This document shows, in pieces, positions 8,601 through 19,040 of a stretch of 64,000 bases of DNA. Every line of letters begins with the position of its first letter. Position 1 is the stretch's first letter. The notes under the pieces were generated by a model. That model made no database searches and was not told the DNA's origin. It saw only the letters and a program-made list of their open reading frames with translations. The stretch is from Anaerolineales bacterium (GTDB taxonomy: Bacteria > Chloroflexota > Anaerolineae > Anaerolineales > Villigracilaceae). The stretch covers positions 124,001-188,000 of the forward strand of contig JACKAW010000001.1 of NCBI GenBank assembly GCA_020634885.1, given 5' to 3'. Position numbers and translations under genes: made by a program.

Positions 8601-10316
8601 TTAGGTATACATTTTTAATGCGGCAGGTTCGATCTGTACCAGTACTTCTGAACCTCCAAGGGCTTTGCTTAATTCTTGGGCAGCCGTTTGCAGGATATTT
8701 TCAAATCGGGAGGACGAGCTAACTCGTGTTGTGATTTCTGCTGTGATCTTTTCGATATCTGCGCGATGTTGGGTGGATTGGAGAAGGGTTGCTGTTTCGA
8801 TGGCAAGAGATAAACGTTCGGCAACGGCGCTTGCAATATCCGCTTCGTCTTCGGTAAGGATGTTGGCATTGCGGGATTTTAGCTGCATTACGCCAATGAC
8901 TTGCCCGCGCAGCCGAATGGGAACTGCCAATATTTGTCCATTTTTGTCGTCGTTTTTTTTCAGCAGGACTTTACCTTTTGTGATTACCTCGTTTATTTCT
9001 TCGTTATTTAGAGGTTTTTCCAATGGTTTGATGCCGATATCTGAATAGGTAAATCCCAGCCCTAGTTTCGAGGGGCGAAGGACTTTCCAGGCTTCCTGGG
9101 TGATTTGTCCAATGGCGCTTTGAGCTTCTGCAAGGGCGCGTTGAGCATCTTCGATTGTTAAGGCATTGTTGATCGCCACAGCTACTTGATTGGAGAGTGT
9201 TGAGAAGACTGCCAGATCGTCTGGTTGGAATGCCTCTGGTTTTTCGCTTTGCACATCGAGGACGCCGATGATCCTTCCAGCATACCGGAGTGGAAGAGCT
9301 ACTGCTGATCGGGTGTTGGGAAGCTCTGGGTTGTAAGAATCAGCCTCAATGTTTGGCATGATGCGAGGTTGTCCCGTGCTGGTGACGTATCCAATAATTC
9401 CTGTTTGTTTCATGGGCAGGCTGTATTTGTTATCCATCATTTTTTGCCCGCCTGTGCTGTTGGCGGCGCGTAAGATAACGATCTCGCCCTGGTTATCTAA
9501 GAGAAAAATGCCTACATGGTAGACATTGAATTGTTCGCTGATTACTTGCGTGATAAGTGGCAAAAGTGAATCAAGCGTTTGTACTGATGAAATCACATTT
9601 GTAACTCTTGCCAATGCTTGAAACTGACTGGCTTGTTTTTCGGCAATCTGGTTTGCGGTTTCGAGTTCACTTGTTCTAAACTGAATACGCTCTTCAAGAT
9701 TTGCGCGGAGGGCGGTTAATTCTGCATTCTCTTGCTTTTCCAGCGCTTCGCTTTCCTTGGCTCGTGAAATATTTTCGTTTAATCGTTGGATTAGTAAATG
9801 TGTAATTCCTGAACTTGCTGCCACCAATACTGGAACGATGACAGCGTCATCAATTCCTACGGGGGTTGCGATTTTTTTTGCATAGATGCTCTGAATTGCA
9901 ACGATTGTTGTGAGGATAACTGCAATTGGCGTGGTGATATAAAGGGCGTTCTTGCCAAGCATGATCGCAGAAATGATGATGACAACGGGGATGGCAAGGA
10001 TGGATACATCTCGAAGCCCATTGGTTGTCATGGCAATTACACTGATCCCGATCAATAGGCTTAGAGGTACTGTAATTTTGGCAAACAAGATATTGCCGCG
10101 TGAAAGCCTTATGTACGCAAGAATTTCTACGAGCAGTGAAATGCTGAGGACTAGTACAGCGCTTGGGTTGTATCCAACTCCTGTAACTCCTGATGTCATA
10201 ACCAGGATAACGGCTGTAGCGATCATTACAACGATTAACAACCTGCGCGTCAATTTGATAAAGGAAAGATTTTGATCATCTTCACTTGTTAGGAGGTTTG
10301 TTATGCGCTCAATCAT
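8601..10316 (-). CDS. Membrane sensor: multi-TM N-terminus, GAF, degenerate GAF, half-GAF tail
   Basis: 571 residues. About 180 N-terminal residues are hydrophobic, fitting about six membrane helices with short loops (no large exported domain). A coiled coil follows (EKQENAELTALRANLEER), then a full GAF (FNVYHVGIFLLD, GIIGYVTSTG, NPELPNTRSAVALPL, LDVQS). Its NNPDLP box is altered: the FFNNP stretch reads DSYNPELP. A second GAF with VPIRLRGQVIGVMQLKS and the tail ITTRVSSSSRFENILQTAA close the protein. No catalytic output. AGGAG lies about 10 nt before ATG 10316; the gap to the preceding gene is 27 bp. The six-helix input resembles MASE-like membrane sensors in general form, but I cannot assign a family or ligand. 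Confidence 0.88.
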   Translation of the reverse strand: MIERITNLLTSEDDQNLSFIKLTRRLLIVVMIATAVILVMTSGVTGVGYNPSAVLVLSISLLVEILAYIRLSRGNILFAKITVPLSLLIGISVIAMTTNGLRDVSILAIPVVIIISAIMLGKNALYITTPIAVILTTIVAIQSIYAKKIATPVGIDDAVIVPVLVAASSGITHLLIQRLNENISRAKESEALEKQENAELTALRANLEERIQFRTSELETANQIAEKQASQFQALARVTNVISSVQTLDSLLPLITQVISEQFNVYHVGIFLLDNQGEIVILRAANSTGGQKMMDNKYSLPMKQTGIIGYVTSTGQPRIMPNIEADSYNPELPNTRSAVALPLRYAGRIIGVLDVQSEKPEAFQPDDLAVFSTLSNQVAVAINNALTIEDAQRALAEAQSAIGQITQEAWKVLRPSKLGLGFTYSDIGIKPLEKPLNNEEINEVITKGKVLLKKNDDKNGQILAVPIRLRGQVIGVMQLKSRNANILTEDEADIASAVAERLSLAIETATLLQSTQHRADIEKITAEITTRVSSSSRFENILQTAAQELSKALGGSEVLVQIEPAALKMYT

Positions 10317-10343
10317 TAAGTGTGTGCTCCTGGGTATTTATGG

Positions 10344-13289
10344 TTACCCGGACTGTCCTGTTGTAAATTGAATGGCAACGTCTGTTCCTGGCAAGGTATC
10401 ACCCAATTCTTGAATTGTGGTTTGAACAATGTTTTCAATATTGACTAAGCTCCCGATCTTGGATGATATATCACCAATGACACGTTCTTTTGCGGCTTGC
10501 TTCTGTGCATCCTGCAAAAGGCGTGCTGTTTCAATTGCAAGCGCTGCGCGTTGCGCGGTTGCTTGTGTGATGGCAATTTCGTTATCATCCCATATTCTTT
10601 TTCCATCGGGTGCGCTTAGTTTGATGGTTCCAATTTGGGCGCCTCGCAATAAAATTGGAATTATTAGATTGTTCTGTTGAACTTTGGTTTCCGGTTGGAC
10701 TTCTGCTGTGTTTGTGCCGTCATAGTGAAATGCAAGGGCGGCTTTTTGTTTAAGAAATTCGCTCCATTGTGATGCGCTGAGCTGAGCCGCGGCATGTTCT
10801 GCTTTTTGGAGCGCTTCCCTGCTTTGCTCAAAAGAATTGGCGTTTTGAATTGCAATACTTACCTGGTCTGCCAACACTGAAAGGATGTTTACATCTTCGT
10901 CAGAGAAGGCATTGGTTAATTTGCTTTGAACATCTAATGCGCCGATGATCTCGGTTCCGCTTCTAAGCGGCAAGGCAACCTCAGAATGAGTTTCAGGAAG
11001 ATCAGGGTTATTGAAAAATATTGCGTCTTGACCAACGTCCAGTGCTATACGTGGAGTGCCGGAGTGAGTGACATACCCCACAATGCCTGTTTCGCCAACG
11101 CGGAGGCGGTGATTTCGGGCAAGCATTACCTTGCCTCCCTCACTGTTTGCTGCTTTGAGAATTGCATATTCAGACTGTGTATCCAGTAGAAAGATACCTA
11201 CATGGTAGTAGCCCAATTGGTCTGAAATAGTTTCTGCGATCTGGGGCAGTAGTTGTTCCAGGGTTTTGGTTGTATTAATGATTCTGGATATTCGAGCGAT
11301 AGATTCAAACAGGGATGCGCGATATATACTATTTTCATTAAGCGCTTCCAATTCGCTTGTGCGTTCAGAAATTCGATCTTCAAGTCCTTGTAGCGTCTGG
11401 GAAAGCCGGTCTGCCATTAAGTTGAAAGATTTTGCCAGCATACCGCTCTCGTCGCCAGTTTCCACACTGGCGCGTGATGAGAGATTTCCTGCCGCAATTT
11501 GTTCGACTGTTTCTATAAGGCGTGTTAAAGGACGGGTAATTACCTGCCCAACAAGAAGACTGACCAGGAACGCACTTATAAATAGGAGAGCAAGAATAAC
11601 AGCTGCGCTTTGGAAAGATTGTCTTATCTGGTTATCTACTTCGGCACGCGAAATTACGATCTCGCTTTCAAGATCGCTTGCCGGAGCAATATATGCCAGT
11701 TTATATCCTGTTGTGTCCAATGTAGAAACTGCGACGTAGGTTTCTACGCCATTGATATTAAATTTTGAAATACCCGAATCTGTAGACACAATTTGAAGCG
11801 CTAAATTTTGAATATCTTCAGACGGACTATCTAGAATGTTTTGGGATGGACTTTGATTGTCTTCCAGCGTTTCGGAGTTGAGACCTAAAAAGTCGTAGCC
11901 CCCCTCGGACATGGCGATGATCACTCCGCTCTCATCTACTAATAGGGGTATTCCCGATTCTGTAATATTGATACTGGATACAAGGTTAACCACATTTGAG
12001 AGTTTAATATCCGCACCCATTACACCCATAAAAGAATCGTCGTGGTATACAGGGATCGAAATTGTGACAATTAGCCCGGCTCCGGCAGGGTCTTCGTATG
12101 GAGGCGTCCAACGAGGTTCTCGACTGGGATTATTTGAGGGTGATGCAATGGTGTAAAACAATTCTTGTGTTGGATCAAAACCCGGGTCTATATTGTTTGC
12201 GAGATCAATGTTTGGATAATAAATGGTGTACCCAAATTTGCTGATGTAATATACCCCGGGAAATTCCGGGTGCGCCTCAATCACATTGGGAACAACAAGG
12301 TTAAGATAGATTGAAGTATTCAGGTTGTTTATGAGTTGATCAGAGAGTGTATATCTGTTAGGAATGAATACCGCGCCGGGGTCTGAGTTTGAATTGTCAT
12401 ACTGCCCGCCAGGCTGGCGCACCATCTCAACTTGGGCATTCCAGTAAGTAGCATTTACTTCCTCTATACCGTTCGTTTCAAGAGAAGAACGAAAACCAGC
12501 TATTTCTTTCAAATCGTCTTCTGCGCCGGATAAAAGATTATTGATATCCTTTGCCCTGTCGATTATTTTTGTCGATAGTTCGGTTTCGGTTTGTTTTCGA
12601 ACACTATTTTCATACCGATCTGCAAGCGTATTGCCGATAAAATTTGCCCTGTTTACTCCGTATGCAATAATGACGAACACTGTCAACCCGCCGGTGATCA
12701 AAATACCGAGGGATATTTTGACTTGCAGTTTGAAGCGGTTGAATTCTCTAAAAAAAACAAAAATAATTGGCGTTGATATGAGGATGAAAATGTAAGGCGA
12801 AAGCATCAACAGTGCAGGTAGTTGAATGCGGTCTACCTCAAGATATATATCAAAGAAATAGAGCGCTATACCTAAAACAAAAGAAATGATAATGCCCGGA
12901 TGAGTATAGCGAGTGGAAACAGCCAACCCCAAAATTGCTATTGAAACGATGGCTGTTGTCGCAGCAAAGACCACCCCCAAACCACTGATAGTGATGGTGA
13001 GTACGATCATATTGATAACAAATGAAGATAACAATAAACCCATGGCGAGGTTTTGCTTGTTATTTTTGATCAATTGAATTATGACAAAATCCAGTAGAAC
13101 TGCTGCGCCAAGAAAAATGGCGGGGGTAAATAATGGCGGTAAATTTTGAGTAACTCCGTAGAAAACAAGGAGGAAGATTGAAATTATCGCGGAGACCATT
13201 AACCCTGCAATGATAAAGAAAGCATTACGCTTGGTGTCTTTTTCACTGAGTTCTTTTGGGTTGTACGGAGCGGAATATTTATTCAGCAT
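10344..13289 (-). CDS. Chimeric membrane sensor: multi-TM module + double-Cache, HAMP, GAF, degenerate GAF, half-GAF tail
   Basis: 981 residues from ATG 13289 (a TTG at 13328, inside the upstream gene, would add 13). The N-terminus has about six helices (roughly 10-190), a seventh near 200-220, then a double-Cache region of about 350 residues (YYPNIDLANNIDPGFDP, GVMGADIKLS), another helix (AAVILALLFISAFLVSLLVG), HAMP, GAF (GYYHVGIFLLD, GIVGYVTHSG, FFNNPDLPETHSEVALPL), second GAF (IIPILLRGAQIGTIKLSAP) and the tail ISSKIGSLVNIENIVQTTI. It joins the two input types that occur separately in its paralogues, suggesting fusion of a six-TM module to a Cache sensor. No output domain. Confidence 0.88.
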   Translation of the reverse strand: MLNKYSAPYNPKELSEKDTKRNAFFIIAGLMVSAIISIFLLVFYGVTQNLPPLFTPAIFLGAAVLLDFVIIQLIKNNKQNLAMGLLLSSFVINMIVLTITISGLGVVFAATTAIVSIAILGLAVSTRYTHPGIIISFVLGIALYFFDIYLEVDRIQLPALLMLSPYIFILISTPIIFVFFREFNRFKLQVKISLGILITGGLTVFVIIAYGVNRANFIGNTLADRYENSVRKQTETELSTKIIDRAKDINNLLSGAEDDLKEIAGFRSSLETNGIEEVNATYWNAQVEMVRQPGGQYDNSNSDPGAVFIPNRYTLSDQLINNLNTSIYLNLVVPNVIEAHPEFPGVYYISKFGYTIYYPNIDLANNIDPGFDPTQELFYTIASPSNNPSREPRWTPPYEDPAGAGLIVTISIPVYHDDSFMGVMGADIKLSNVVNLVSSINITESGIPLLVDESGVIIAMSEGGYDFLGLNSETLEDNQSPSQNILDSPSEDIQNLALQIVSTDSGISKFNINGVETYVAVSTLDTTGYKLAYIAPASDLESEIVISRAEVDNQIRQSFQSAAVILALLFISAFLVSLLVGQVITRPLTRLIETVEQIAAGNLSSRASVETGDESGMLAKSFNLMADRLSQTLQGLEDRISERTSELEALNENSIYRASLFESIARISRIINTTKTLEQLLPQIAETISDQLGYYHVGIFLLDTQSEYAILKAANSEGGKVMLARNHRLRVGETGIVGYVTHSGTPRIALDVGQDAIFFNNPDLPETHSEVALPLRSGTEIIGALDVQSKLTNAFSDEDVNILSVLADQVSIAIQNANSFEQSREALQKAEHAAAQLSASQWSEFLKQKAALAFHYDGTNTAEVQPETKVQQNNLIIPILLRGAQIGTIKLSAPDGKRIWDDNEIAITQATAQRAALAIETARLLQDAQKQAAKERVIGDISSKIGSLVNIENIVQTTIQELGDTLPGTDVAIQFTTGQSG

Positions 13290-13302
13290 TAACTGCCGGA
13301 GA

Positions 13303-15015
13303 TTAAATGTCTCCGCCTCCAATCTCAACTGTGATTTGAGTGCCGCTTAGTTGGGCTCCCAACTCACGCGCGACTGTTTTTAAAATCTGCTCGATCTGAG
13401 TGTCGGAACCAATTTTGGTGGAAATATCACTGATGGCATGTTCACGTTCGGCAATCAGTCTGCTGTCTTCCAGTAGGCGAGCATTTTCAATGGATAGCGC
13501 TGCTCGCTCCATGATTGCTGAAATAATATCCATTTCATCCTCTGTCCAAGTTTGGTTATCATCTGATTTGATATGTAATACCCCAAGAGTACGTTCTCTT
13601 AGTTTGATAGGGATGGTAAGCATTGAAGGAGAGTTTATATTACTCTGATAAACTCTTCCAGAACGTATAGCTTCCATTGCACCCGGTATTTCCATGGGGG
13701 CAGCGAGTAGGGTGTTTCTCATATTTCGACGGTTGATACCTGAAATGTTTTGTGTGCGCATAAATCGTGCCCAACCGGATTTAAAATCTCGGCTGTAGAT
13801 GGCTTGAGTTTCTCTTAGTATTCGCTCCTGTTCGGCAAATAATTGGGCATTTTGAATCGCAATTGCCACTTGATCGGCAAGTGTGGAAAGCGTTCGAATA
13901 TCTTCTTGATTGAAGGCGTTTTGTTCCATGCTTTGAACATCCAATACGCCAATTACTTCATTTCCTCTGCGTGTGAGTGGGAGGGCTATTTCAGAACGAG
14001 TTTCAGGGAGGTCTGGATTATTGAAATATATAGCATCGGCTCCTGTATCCAGCGCAATGCGGGGCAGCCCGGTCCCTGCAACATAGCCTACGATACCGGT
14101 TTGACCGATCTTGAGTTTGTGATTCCTGGCAAGCATTTTTTTGCCGCCCGGGCTATTTGATGCGATCAAGACGGCATTTCCAGAAGTGTAATCCAGGAAG
14201 AAAACCCCGATGTGGTAATAACCAAATTGCTGGCTGATCAGTTCGGTTAATTGAGACAGCAGAGTATCAAGGTCTTGTGATTGGTTAATAGTTCGTGCAA
14301 TTTTTGTAATAGCCTCAAATTGTCTTGCGCGACGTTCGTTACCTTTATTTGCTTCTTCGAGTTCTCTTGTGCGTGAAGAGATTGTTTTTTCGAGGGATGA
14401 TGCAAAAGTTTGCATTTCCATGTTCTTTTGCTTGACTTCTTGTTCAGATTTGTACAGATTGCGAAGCACTTTTTCAATACTTCGAGATGAACCTTGGAGC
14501 AATGCAGCTATAAAGAATAAATAAACAAGCAGAGAGGAGAAGAATGTAAAAGGCGTTTGGGGAATTAATGGACTGGGTAGTTTCTCTTGATAGACGAGAA
14601 AGACAATGCCTATTGTTGTATTGATGCCGGTCATTACAAAAGCGCCTCGACCACGCAGTAAAACGCCAGCCATAACCGTAGTGAGAACAAGGCTATTAAA
14701 ACTTGCGCCGAGTACCCCACCAGATACAAATATGGATAGTACGAGAATCAAATCCATTACAGCAAGAATTATTATTGATGCTGCATTAATATATCCCCGT
14801 ACCATTAATTGATGCGCAATAACACCAACGACAACCAGAGTGCCTGTTAGTATTGCAGAAAAATACTGCCCTAAAAGAAATGGAGCTGCAATAGTGTAGA
14901 GCAATCCCATGAGAATAATTGCCCATAAGATTGTATTTAAGAGACTTGCAATTCGGTTCTTCTCCACATCTTCAAAAATGGGAGGCGAGAATAACCTCTG
15001 TAAATTACTCAGCAT
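13303..15015 (-). CDS. Membrane sensor: multi-TM N-terminus, GAF, degenerate GAF, half-GAF tail
   Basis: 570 residues. Hydrophobic N-terminal half with about six helices (IILMGLLYTIAAPFLLG onward), coiled coil (SLEKTISSRTRELEEANKG), full GAF with FGYYHIGVFFLD, GIVGYVAGTG, YFNNPDLPETRSEIALPL and LDVQS, second GAF (TIPIKLRERTLGVLHIKS; ALSIENARLL) and the tail ISTKIGSDTQIEQILKTVA. It overlaps the preceding gene by 11 bp with a strong GGAGGAGCGAG site before ATG 15015, so translation is coupled. It has the cleanest copy of the cluster's GAF consensus. No kinase or other output; function inferred only as sensory input. Confidence 0.89.
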   Translation of the reverse strand: MLSNLQRLFSPPIFEDVEKNRIASLLNTILWAIILMGLLYTIAAPFLLGQYFSAILTGTLVVVGVIAHQLMVRGYINAASIIILAVMDLILVLSIFVSGGVLGASFNSLVLTTVMAGVLLRGRGAFVMTGINTTIGIVFLVYQEKLPSPLIPQTPFTFFSSLLVYLFFIAALLQGSSRSIEKVLRNLYKSEQEVKQKNMEMQTFASSLEKTISSRTRELEEANKGNERRARQFEAITKIARTINQSQDLDTLLSQLTELISQQFGYYHIGVFFLDYTSGNAVLIASNSPGGKKMLARNHKLKIGQTGIVGYVAGTGLPRIALDTGADAIYFNNPDLPETRSEIALPLTRRGNEVIGVLDVQSMEQNAFNQEDIRTLSTLADQVAIAIQNAQLFAEQERILRETQAIYSRDFKSGWARFMRTQNISGINRRNMRNTLLAAPMEIPGAMEAIRSGRVYQSNINSPSMLTIPIKLRERTLGVLHIKSDDNQTWTEDEMDIISAIMERAALSIENARLLEDSRLIAEREHAISDISTKIGSDTQIEQILKTVARELGAQLSGTQITVEIGGGDI

Positions 15016-17317
15016 CTCGCTCCTCCTGTTCTACATCGTACTCCCTATCTGTAAATTGAATTGTGATCTCAGATCCACTTAATACCTTCCCCAACTCTTC
15101 TGCCGTGGTCTGAAGAATGTTTTCCATACTAACAGCATTTCCTATACGACGGGTTGCGGAAAAAATAGTGCTTTCCTTGTTTGCGCGTCGGTTGCTTTCT
15201 TCAAACAATCTTGCATTTTCCAGTGTCAGAGCGGCTCTGTTTGCGGCTGCTTGCGCTATGGATATTTGTTCTTCGTTCCAGGTTTTTTGTGGGTTTTCTT
15301 GCACAAGCCCAATCACCCCAATGACCTCTCTCAGAACGGTTAGTGGAACATATAGGGTGTTTACACCAGCTTCTGAAACTGTGATTGGACTACCGTTTTC
15401 TAATTGAGTTATTAGGTCTGGTTTCAATTCATTTGGTATCGGATGAATTTGTAAACCATCATACTCAAAGGCAGGCACTTCTTTTCTTTTAACAGTATTT
15501 TGCCATACTAATTTTGTGTTTAATTGATTTACTTTTGAAAGCTCAGAGACTGTTAATTCTAATTTTTGCGCCAATTCTGCATTTTCGATTGCTGCGGTGA
15601 GATGGTCCGCAAGGATTTGTAGAGTTTGCATATCCCGCTCATCAAAGCTATTGGGAATGGTAGATTGAATATCCAATGCGCCGATGGTGATGTTATAACT
15701 GCGCAGCGGTAAGACGATTTCTGAGTGGGTGTTGGGCAGGTACGGATTTATCAAATGGACAGAATCAATGTCCACATCCTGCGCGATATATGCATACCCT
15801 GTGCGTATGACGTTTGCAACAAGACCGGTTTGTTCAATGCTCAGTTTATAGTTATTTGCCAGCATTTCTTCTGCTGCGTTACTGCTGGCTCCGCGCAAAA
15901 GAGCGAATTCTCCTTTGTCATCAACAAGGAAAATCCCAACATGATAATATCCAAGACGTTCACGTATTAAGTTTGCAGAAACGTTCATCAAGGTTTTTTG
16001 GTCACGAATAATTGCAAGCTCACGATTTACCTCTGCAATTGTTTGAAGTTCAATTGTCAGACGGGTAAGGTCTTTTGTTCTCGATTCTACTTTTTCTTCA
16101 AGAGTGCCAAATGCTTCACGTAAATTGTTAGACATTTGATTGAAAGCGTTCCCAAGATCTTCTAATTCATCTTGTGTCTTGATTTCAATATTGACTGGAG
16201 AATTTTCTTCTGTGCGACTAAGGGTCTCGCTTGAAACCTTTCCTGCAAATTCACGAAGCTGTTGGAGAGGCTCTGTAATGGATCGTGTAACAGCAAAAAG
16301 TAATACTGAAAACACGATCAATACGCCAAAGCTGTAGCCTAATAAAGTATTTCTTAGCTGATTTGTTGATGATACGAGTTCAGATTTTGGGTATGCAAGC
16401 GCTAAAGACCAACCTGTTTCCAGCCCGATTGGAGAGTAGGCAACAAGCATTTGTTCCCCGCGCGGGTCGGTGGCTTCGATAAAGCCGGTTTTTCCCTCTC
16501 TCATCTCTGCTACAAGTTCGATCCAGCGCTCGGTTTTTTCGGTATATGCAGCAATTACCATGGAGTCTGACATTGCTTTATATTCTCCGCCATTGCTGCC
16601 TATACCTAACAGGATACCGTTTTTATCCATTAGAAATGCGTATCCATTTTTGCCCACTTCAATGGAGTTGACAATTTCCTGGGTTTGCAGGAACGCAATA
16701 TCAGCAGTGGCTATGCCTTTAACCGCTCCTTTTTCGTCGAAGAACGGGGTGCTCCATGTAACCATCCAAATGTCGCCACCACCTGCGTCGAAATAGGGTG
16801 CTGAGAGTACCGATGTTTGTCGATCTTTTGGAAGTTTGTACCAGCTTTTGTTCAGGTAGTCATATTCAGGCGTTCCGAGATCGGTAAATATTAATATATT
16901 GTTGGATGACCGGCTAAAGTAGGGGGCATAGTAATACTGTGCTTCCTTGAATTGATAAGACTCAAATGCGATTGTTGAACCAAATATTCTTTCATTCCTT
17001 TTCAGCGTGTTTCTGATCATTTGGATCAAATCAGCTTCTTCGACACTTTCAGTTTCAGCAAAAGACGCAAGTTGAAGAGAAACAGATTGTGCTATGAGCA
17101 GATCAGATTGTATGACCTCGACTTTGGCAGCAGCCTTGTCTTGTAATTCAAGATTGAGCGTATCGGTGAGAGCCTTTTGGGAAAGGCGGATACTAAGAAC
17201 TGTAAAAATACTTCCTGCTATAAAGAGCAACCCAATAACCGATAAAGGAAGTTTAATACCAAGGCTTATCCTGCGGTTTTTTTGGCTATCGAGGGGAGAT
17301 TGAATGGGTTCGTTCAT
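15005..17317 (-). CDS. Membrane sensor: double-Cache, HAMP, GAF, degenerate GAF, half-GAF tail
   Basis: 770 residues. TM1 about 24-46; exported Cache region with FESYQFKEAQYYYAPYF, WMVTWSTPFFDEKG and GYAFLMDKNG; TM2 about 325-345; HAMP (ITEPLQQLREFAGKV); coiled coil; GAF with GYYHVGIFLVDD and NPYLPNTHSEIVLPL (GIVGYV is changed to GLVANVIRTG); second GAF (YVPLTVLREVIGVIGLVQ; ALTLENARLF); tail RRIGNAVSMENILQTTA followed by an acidic end. The SD AGGAAG precedes ATG 17317, and the start overlaps the previous stop by 4 bp. Its input is the close relative of the 773-residue paralogue. No output domain. Confidence 0.9.
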   Translation of the reverse strand: MNEPIQSPLDSQKNRRISLGIKLPLSVIGLLFIAGSIFTVLSIRLSQKALTDTLNLELQDKAAAKVEVIQSDLLIAQSVSLQLASFAETESVEEADLIQMIRNTLKRNERIFGSTIAFESYQFKEAQYYYAPYFSRSSNNILIFTDLGTPEYDYLNKSWYKLPKDRQTSVLSAPYFDAGGGDIWMVTWSTPFFDEKGAVKGIATADIAFLQTQEIVNSIEVGKNGYAFLMDKNGILLGIGSNGGEYKAMSDSMVIAAYTEKTERWIELVAEMREGKTGFIEATDPRGEQMLVAYSPIGLETGWSLALAYPKSELVSSTNQLRNTLLGYSFGVLIVFSVLLFAVTRSITEPLQQLREFAGKVSSETLSRTEENSPVNIEIKTQDELEDLGNAFNQMSNNLREAFGTLEEKVESRTKDLTRLTIELQTIAEVNRELAIIRDQKTLMNVSANLIRERLGYYHVGIFLVDDKGEFALLRGASSNAAEEMLANNYKLSIEQTGLVANVIRTGYAYIAQDVDIDSVHLINPYLPNTHSEIVLPLRSYNITIGALDIQSTIPNSFDERDMQTLQILADHLTAAIENAELAQKLELTVSELSKVNQLNTKLVWQNTVKRKEVPAFEYDGLQIHPIPNELKPDLITQLENGSPITVSEAGVNTLYVPLTVLREVIGVIGLVQENPQKTWNEEQISIAQAAANRAALTLENARLFEESNRRANKESTIFSATRRIGNAVSMENILQTTAEELGKVLSGSEITIQFTDREYDVEQEERDAE

Positions 17318-19026
17318 TGATTTTCTTCCTCATCTGTTGCTGACGAGGTTCCGATTTGTATGAAGGTTCGAGATGCTCCCAACGCTAAACCAAGTTCTTG
17401 AATGGTTGTTTGCATGATACGCTCAAAGTCAGTAGATGAACCGATTTTGGTTGTAATGGCTGAAATAGTTTCTTCTTGTTCGGCACGTCGGGTCGCATCC
17501 TCAAAAAGGCGGGCGTTTTCCAGCGCCAGCGCAGCGCGATCTGAAATAGATTGAACAAGACCGATCTCGTCTTCTGTCCAATTTCTGTTCGTTTCGGCTG
17601 CCTCGATTTGAATGACGCCGATAATTTGTTCGCGAAATTTAACGGGTACTGCAAGAACCGGTACCCCATCGGATGTTGATACAGGTATCGACATTGTTTC
17701 GCCTGATGAGATAACCTTGTTTAAAATGGGTGTGATGCTGGAGGTATTAATCGCTGTAATTCCGCTATCTGGACGGAATGAATAGCCAGTTTGTGTGCCG
17801 GCTATAAACGAGCGGGCAGAGCGTCGCTCGCCCCTCTGAGCCGGGTTTGAAGCTGAGGTATCACCTTGTGTATACAGAATGAGCGCCAATTGATTGGCGA
17901 TTGTTGTGAGATTGGTTACGTCGTCATCGGTGAATGCGGCAGGCTGCGTACTTTGCACATCCAAGACGCCAATTGTATTGTTCGAATATTTAATAGGCAG
18001 GGATAATTCTGAACGTGTTTCACGGAGATAGGGGTTGTTGAAGTACACTGCATCCACACCGGTATCGAGGGCGATCCTGTAACGCCCGCTTTGTGAGACG
18101 TATCCTACAACCCCTGCGCCGCCTACTTTTAATTGATGTCTTTTTGCGAGCATTTCCTGCCCGCCTTTACTGTTGGCTGCGCGCAATACGGCAAAGCCCC
18201 TATCGCTGTCAATTGTAAAAATGCCAACATGGTAATATCCAAATTTTTGGCTGATTAATTTGGCTGTGCGAGTTAGTATTTCATCTGTATTCCCATGTAT
18301 ATATTCAATCAACTCTTTTGAAATCTCAGAAGCAGCCAGGAGTGCGGCGTTTTTTGCCATTAGGCTTTCATTGACGTTTCGCAATTCTTCTGTGCGCGAT
18401 TTCACTTGCTCTTCAAGAGCATGATTTGCCATTTCTATTTGTTCACTTAAACTTCTTTGAGTATTTTCCTTTTCGATCGAGGTGACGAGGAGTCTTCTGT
18501 GGTTGTGAAACACTGTAAGCATGGCGCCCATAATGCCAAATAGAATGGACGCGTTGATGAATAGATATTTCACATCTGTTTCATACGGATTGGGCAGTAT
18601 GTTATTTATTTCAAGTACACCCATGCCTATGAATATCCCCAACATAACAAAACCAATGATAAAAATTGAGCGAGTGCTGCCTATGTTGTAAATGTTGGCA
18701 AGCATAAAAACACCCAGTGCTGCCGCCCAAATCAAATCATGAAGCCCTTTTCCCTCTAAAATCGAAATATTTACGATGGTAACAAAAAACGCTAAGGAAG
18801 TAACAACGGGATATCCCCGCTTTCCTTGTGTGACTTGAACGATGGAGTAACCCGCAATAATAGCGGTAATAATCGCAGATATTTTGATTTGAACATTTTG
18901 ATATAAAAATGCCCAAAAGATAGCCACCGCAATACCAATAAGAAGTGTAGTGGTGATTTCAGCCTTTTTTCCAGGCTCTTCTCCTGCGCGATCTTTGAAT
19001 AAATGATCTTTAAGGTTGAATTTCAT
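17314..19026 (-). CDS. Membrane sensor: multi-TM N-terminus, GAF, degenerate GAF, half-GAF tail
   Basis: 570 residues from ATG 19026; a TTG at 19044 overlapping the previous stop would add six residues, and neither start has a strong ribosome site. After a short charged N-terminus come about six helices (TTLLIGIAVAIFWAFLY onward), a long coiled coil, a full GAF (FGYYHVGIFTID, GVVGYVSQSG, YFNNPYLRETRSELSLPI, LDVQS), a Ser/Thr-rich linker, a second GAF (VPVKFREQIIGVIQIEA; ALALENARLF) and the tail ITTKIGSSTDFERIMQTTI. No output domain. Part of the overlapping minus-strand run. Confidence 0.87.
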   Translation of the reverse strand: MKFNLKDHLFKDRAGEEPGKKAEITTTLLIGIAVAIFWAFLYQNVQIKISAIITAIIAGYSIVQVTQGKRGYPVVTSLAFFVTIVNISILEGKGLHDLIWAAALGVFMLANIYNIGSTRSIFIIGFVMLGIFIGMGVLEINNILPNPYETDVKYLFINASILFGIMGAMLTVFHNHRRLLVTSIEKENTQRSLSEQIEMANHALEEQVKSRTEELRNVNESLMAKNAALLAASEISKELIEYIHGNTDEILTRTAKLISQKFGYYHVGIFTIDSDRGFAVLRAANSKGGQEMLAKRHQLKVGGAGVVGYVSQSGRYRIALDTGVDAVYFNNPYLRETRSELSLPIKYSNNTIGVLDVQSTQPAAFTDDDVTNLTTIANQLALILYTQGDTSASNPAQRGERRSARSFIAGTQTGYSFRPDSGITAINTSSITPILNKVISSGETMSIPVSTSDGVPVLAVPVKFREQIIGVIQIEAAETNRNWTEDEIGLVQSISDRAALALENARLFEDATRRAEQEETISAITTKIGSSTDFERIMQTTIQELGLALGASRTFIQIGTSSATDEEENQ

Positions 19027-19040
19027 AATAGTTACTCGTA

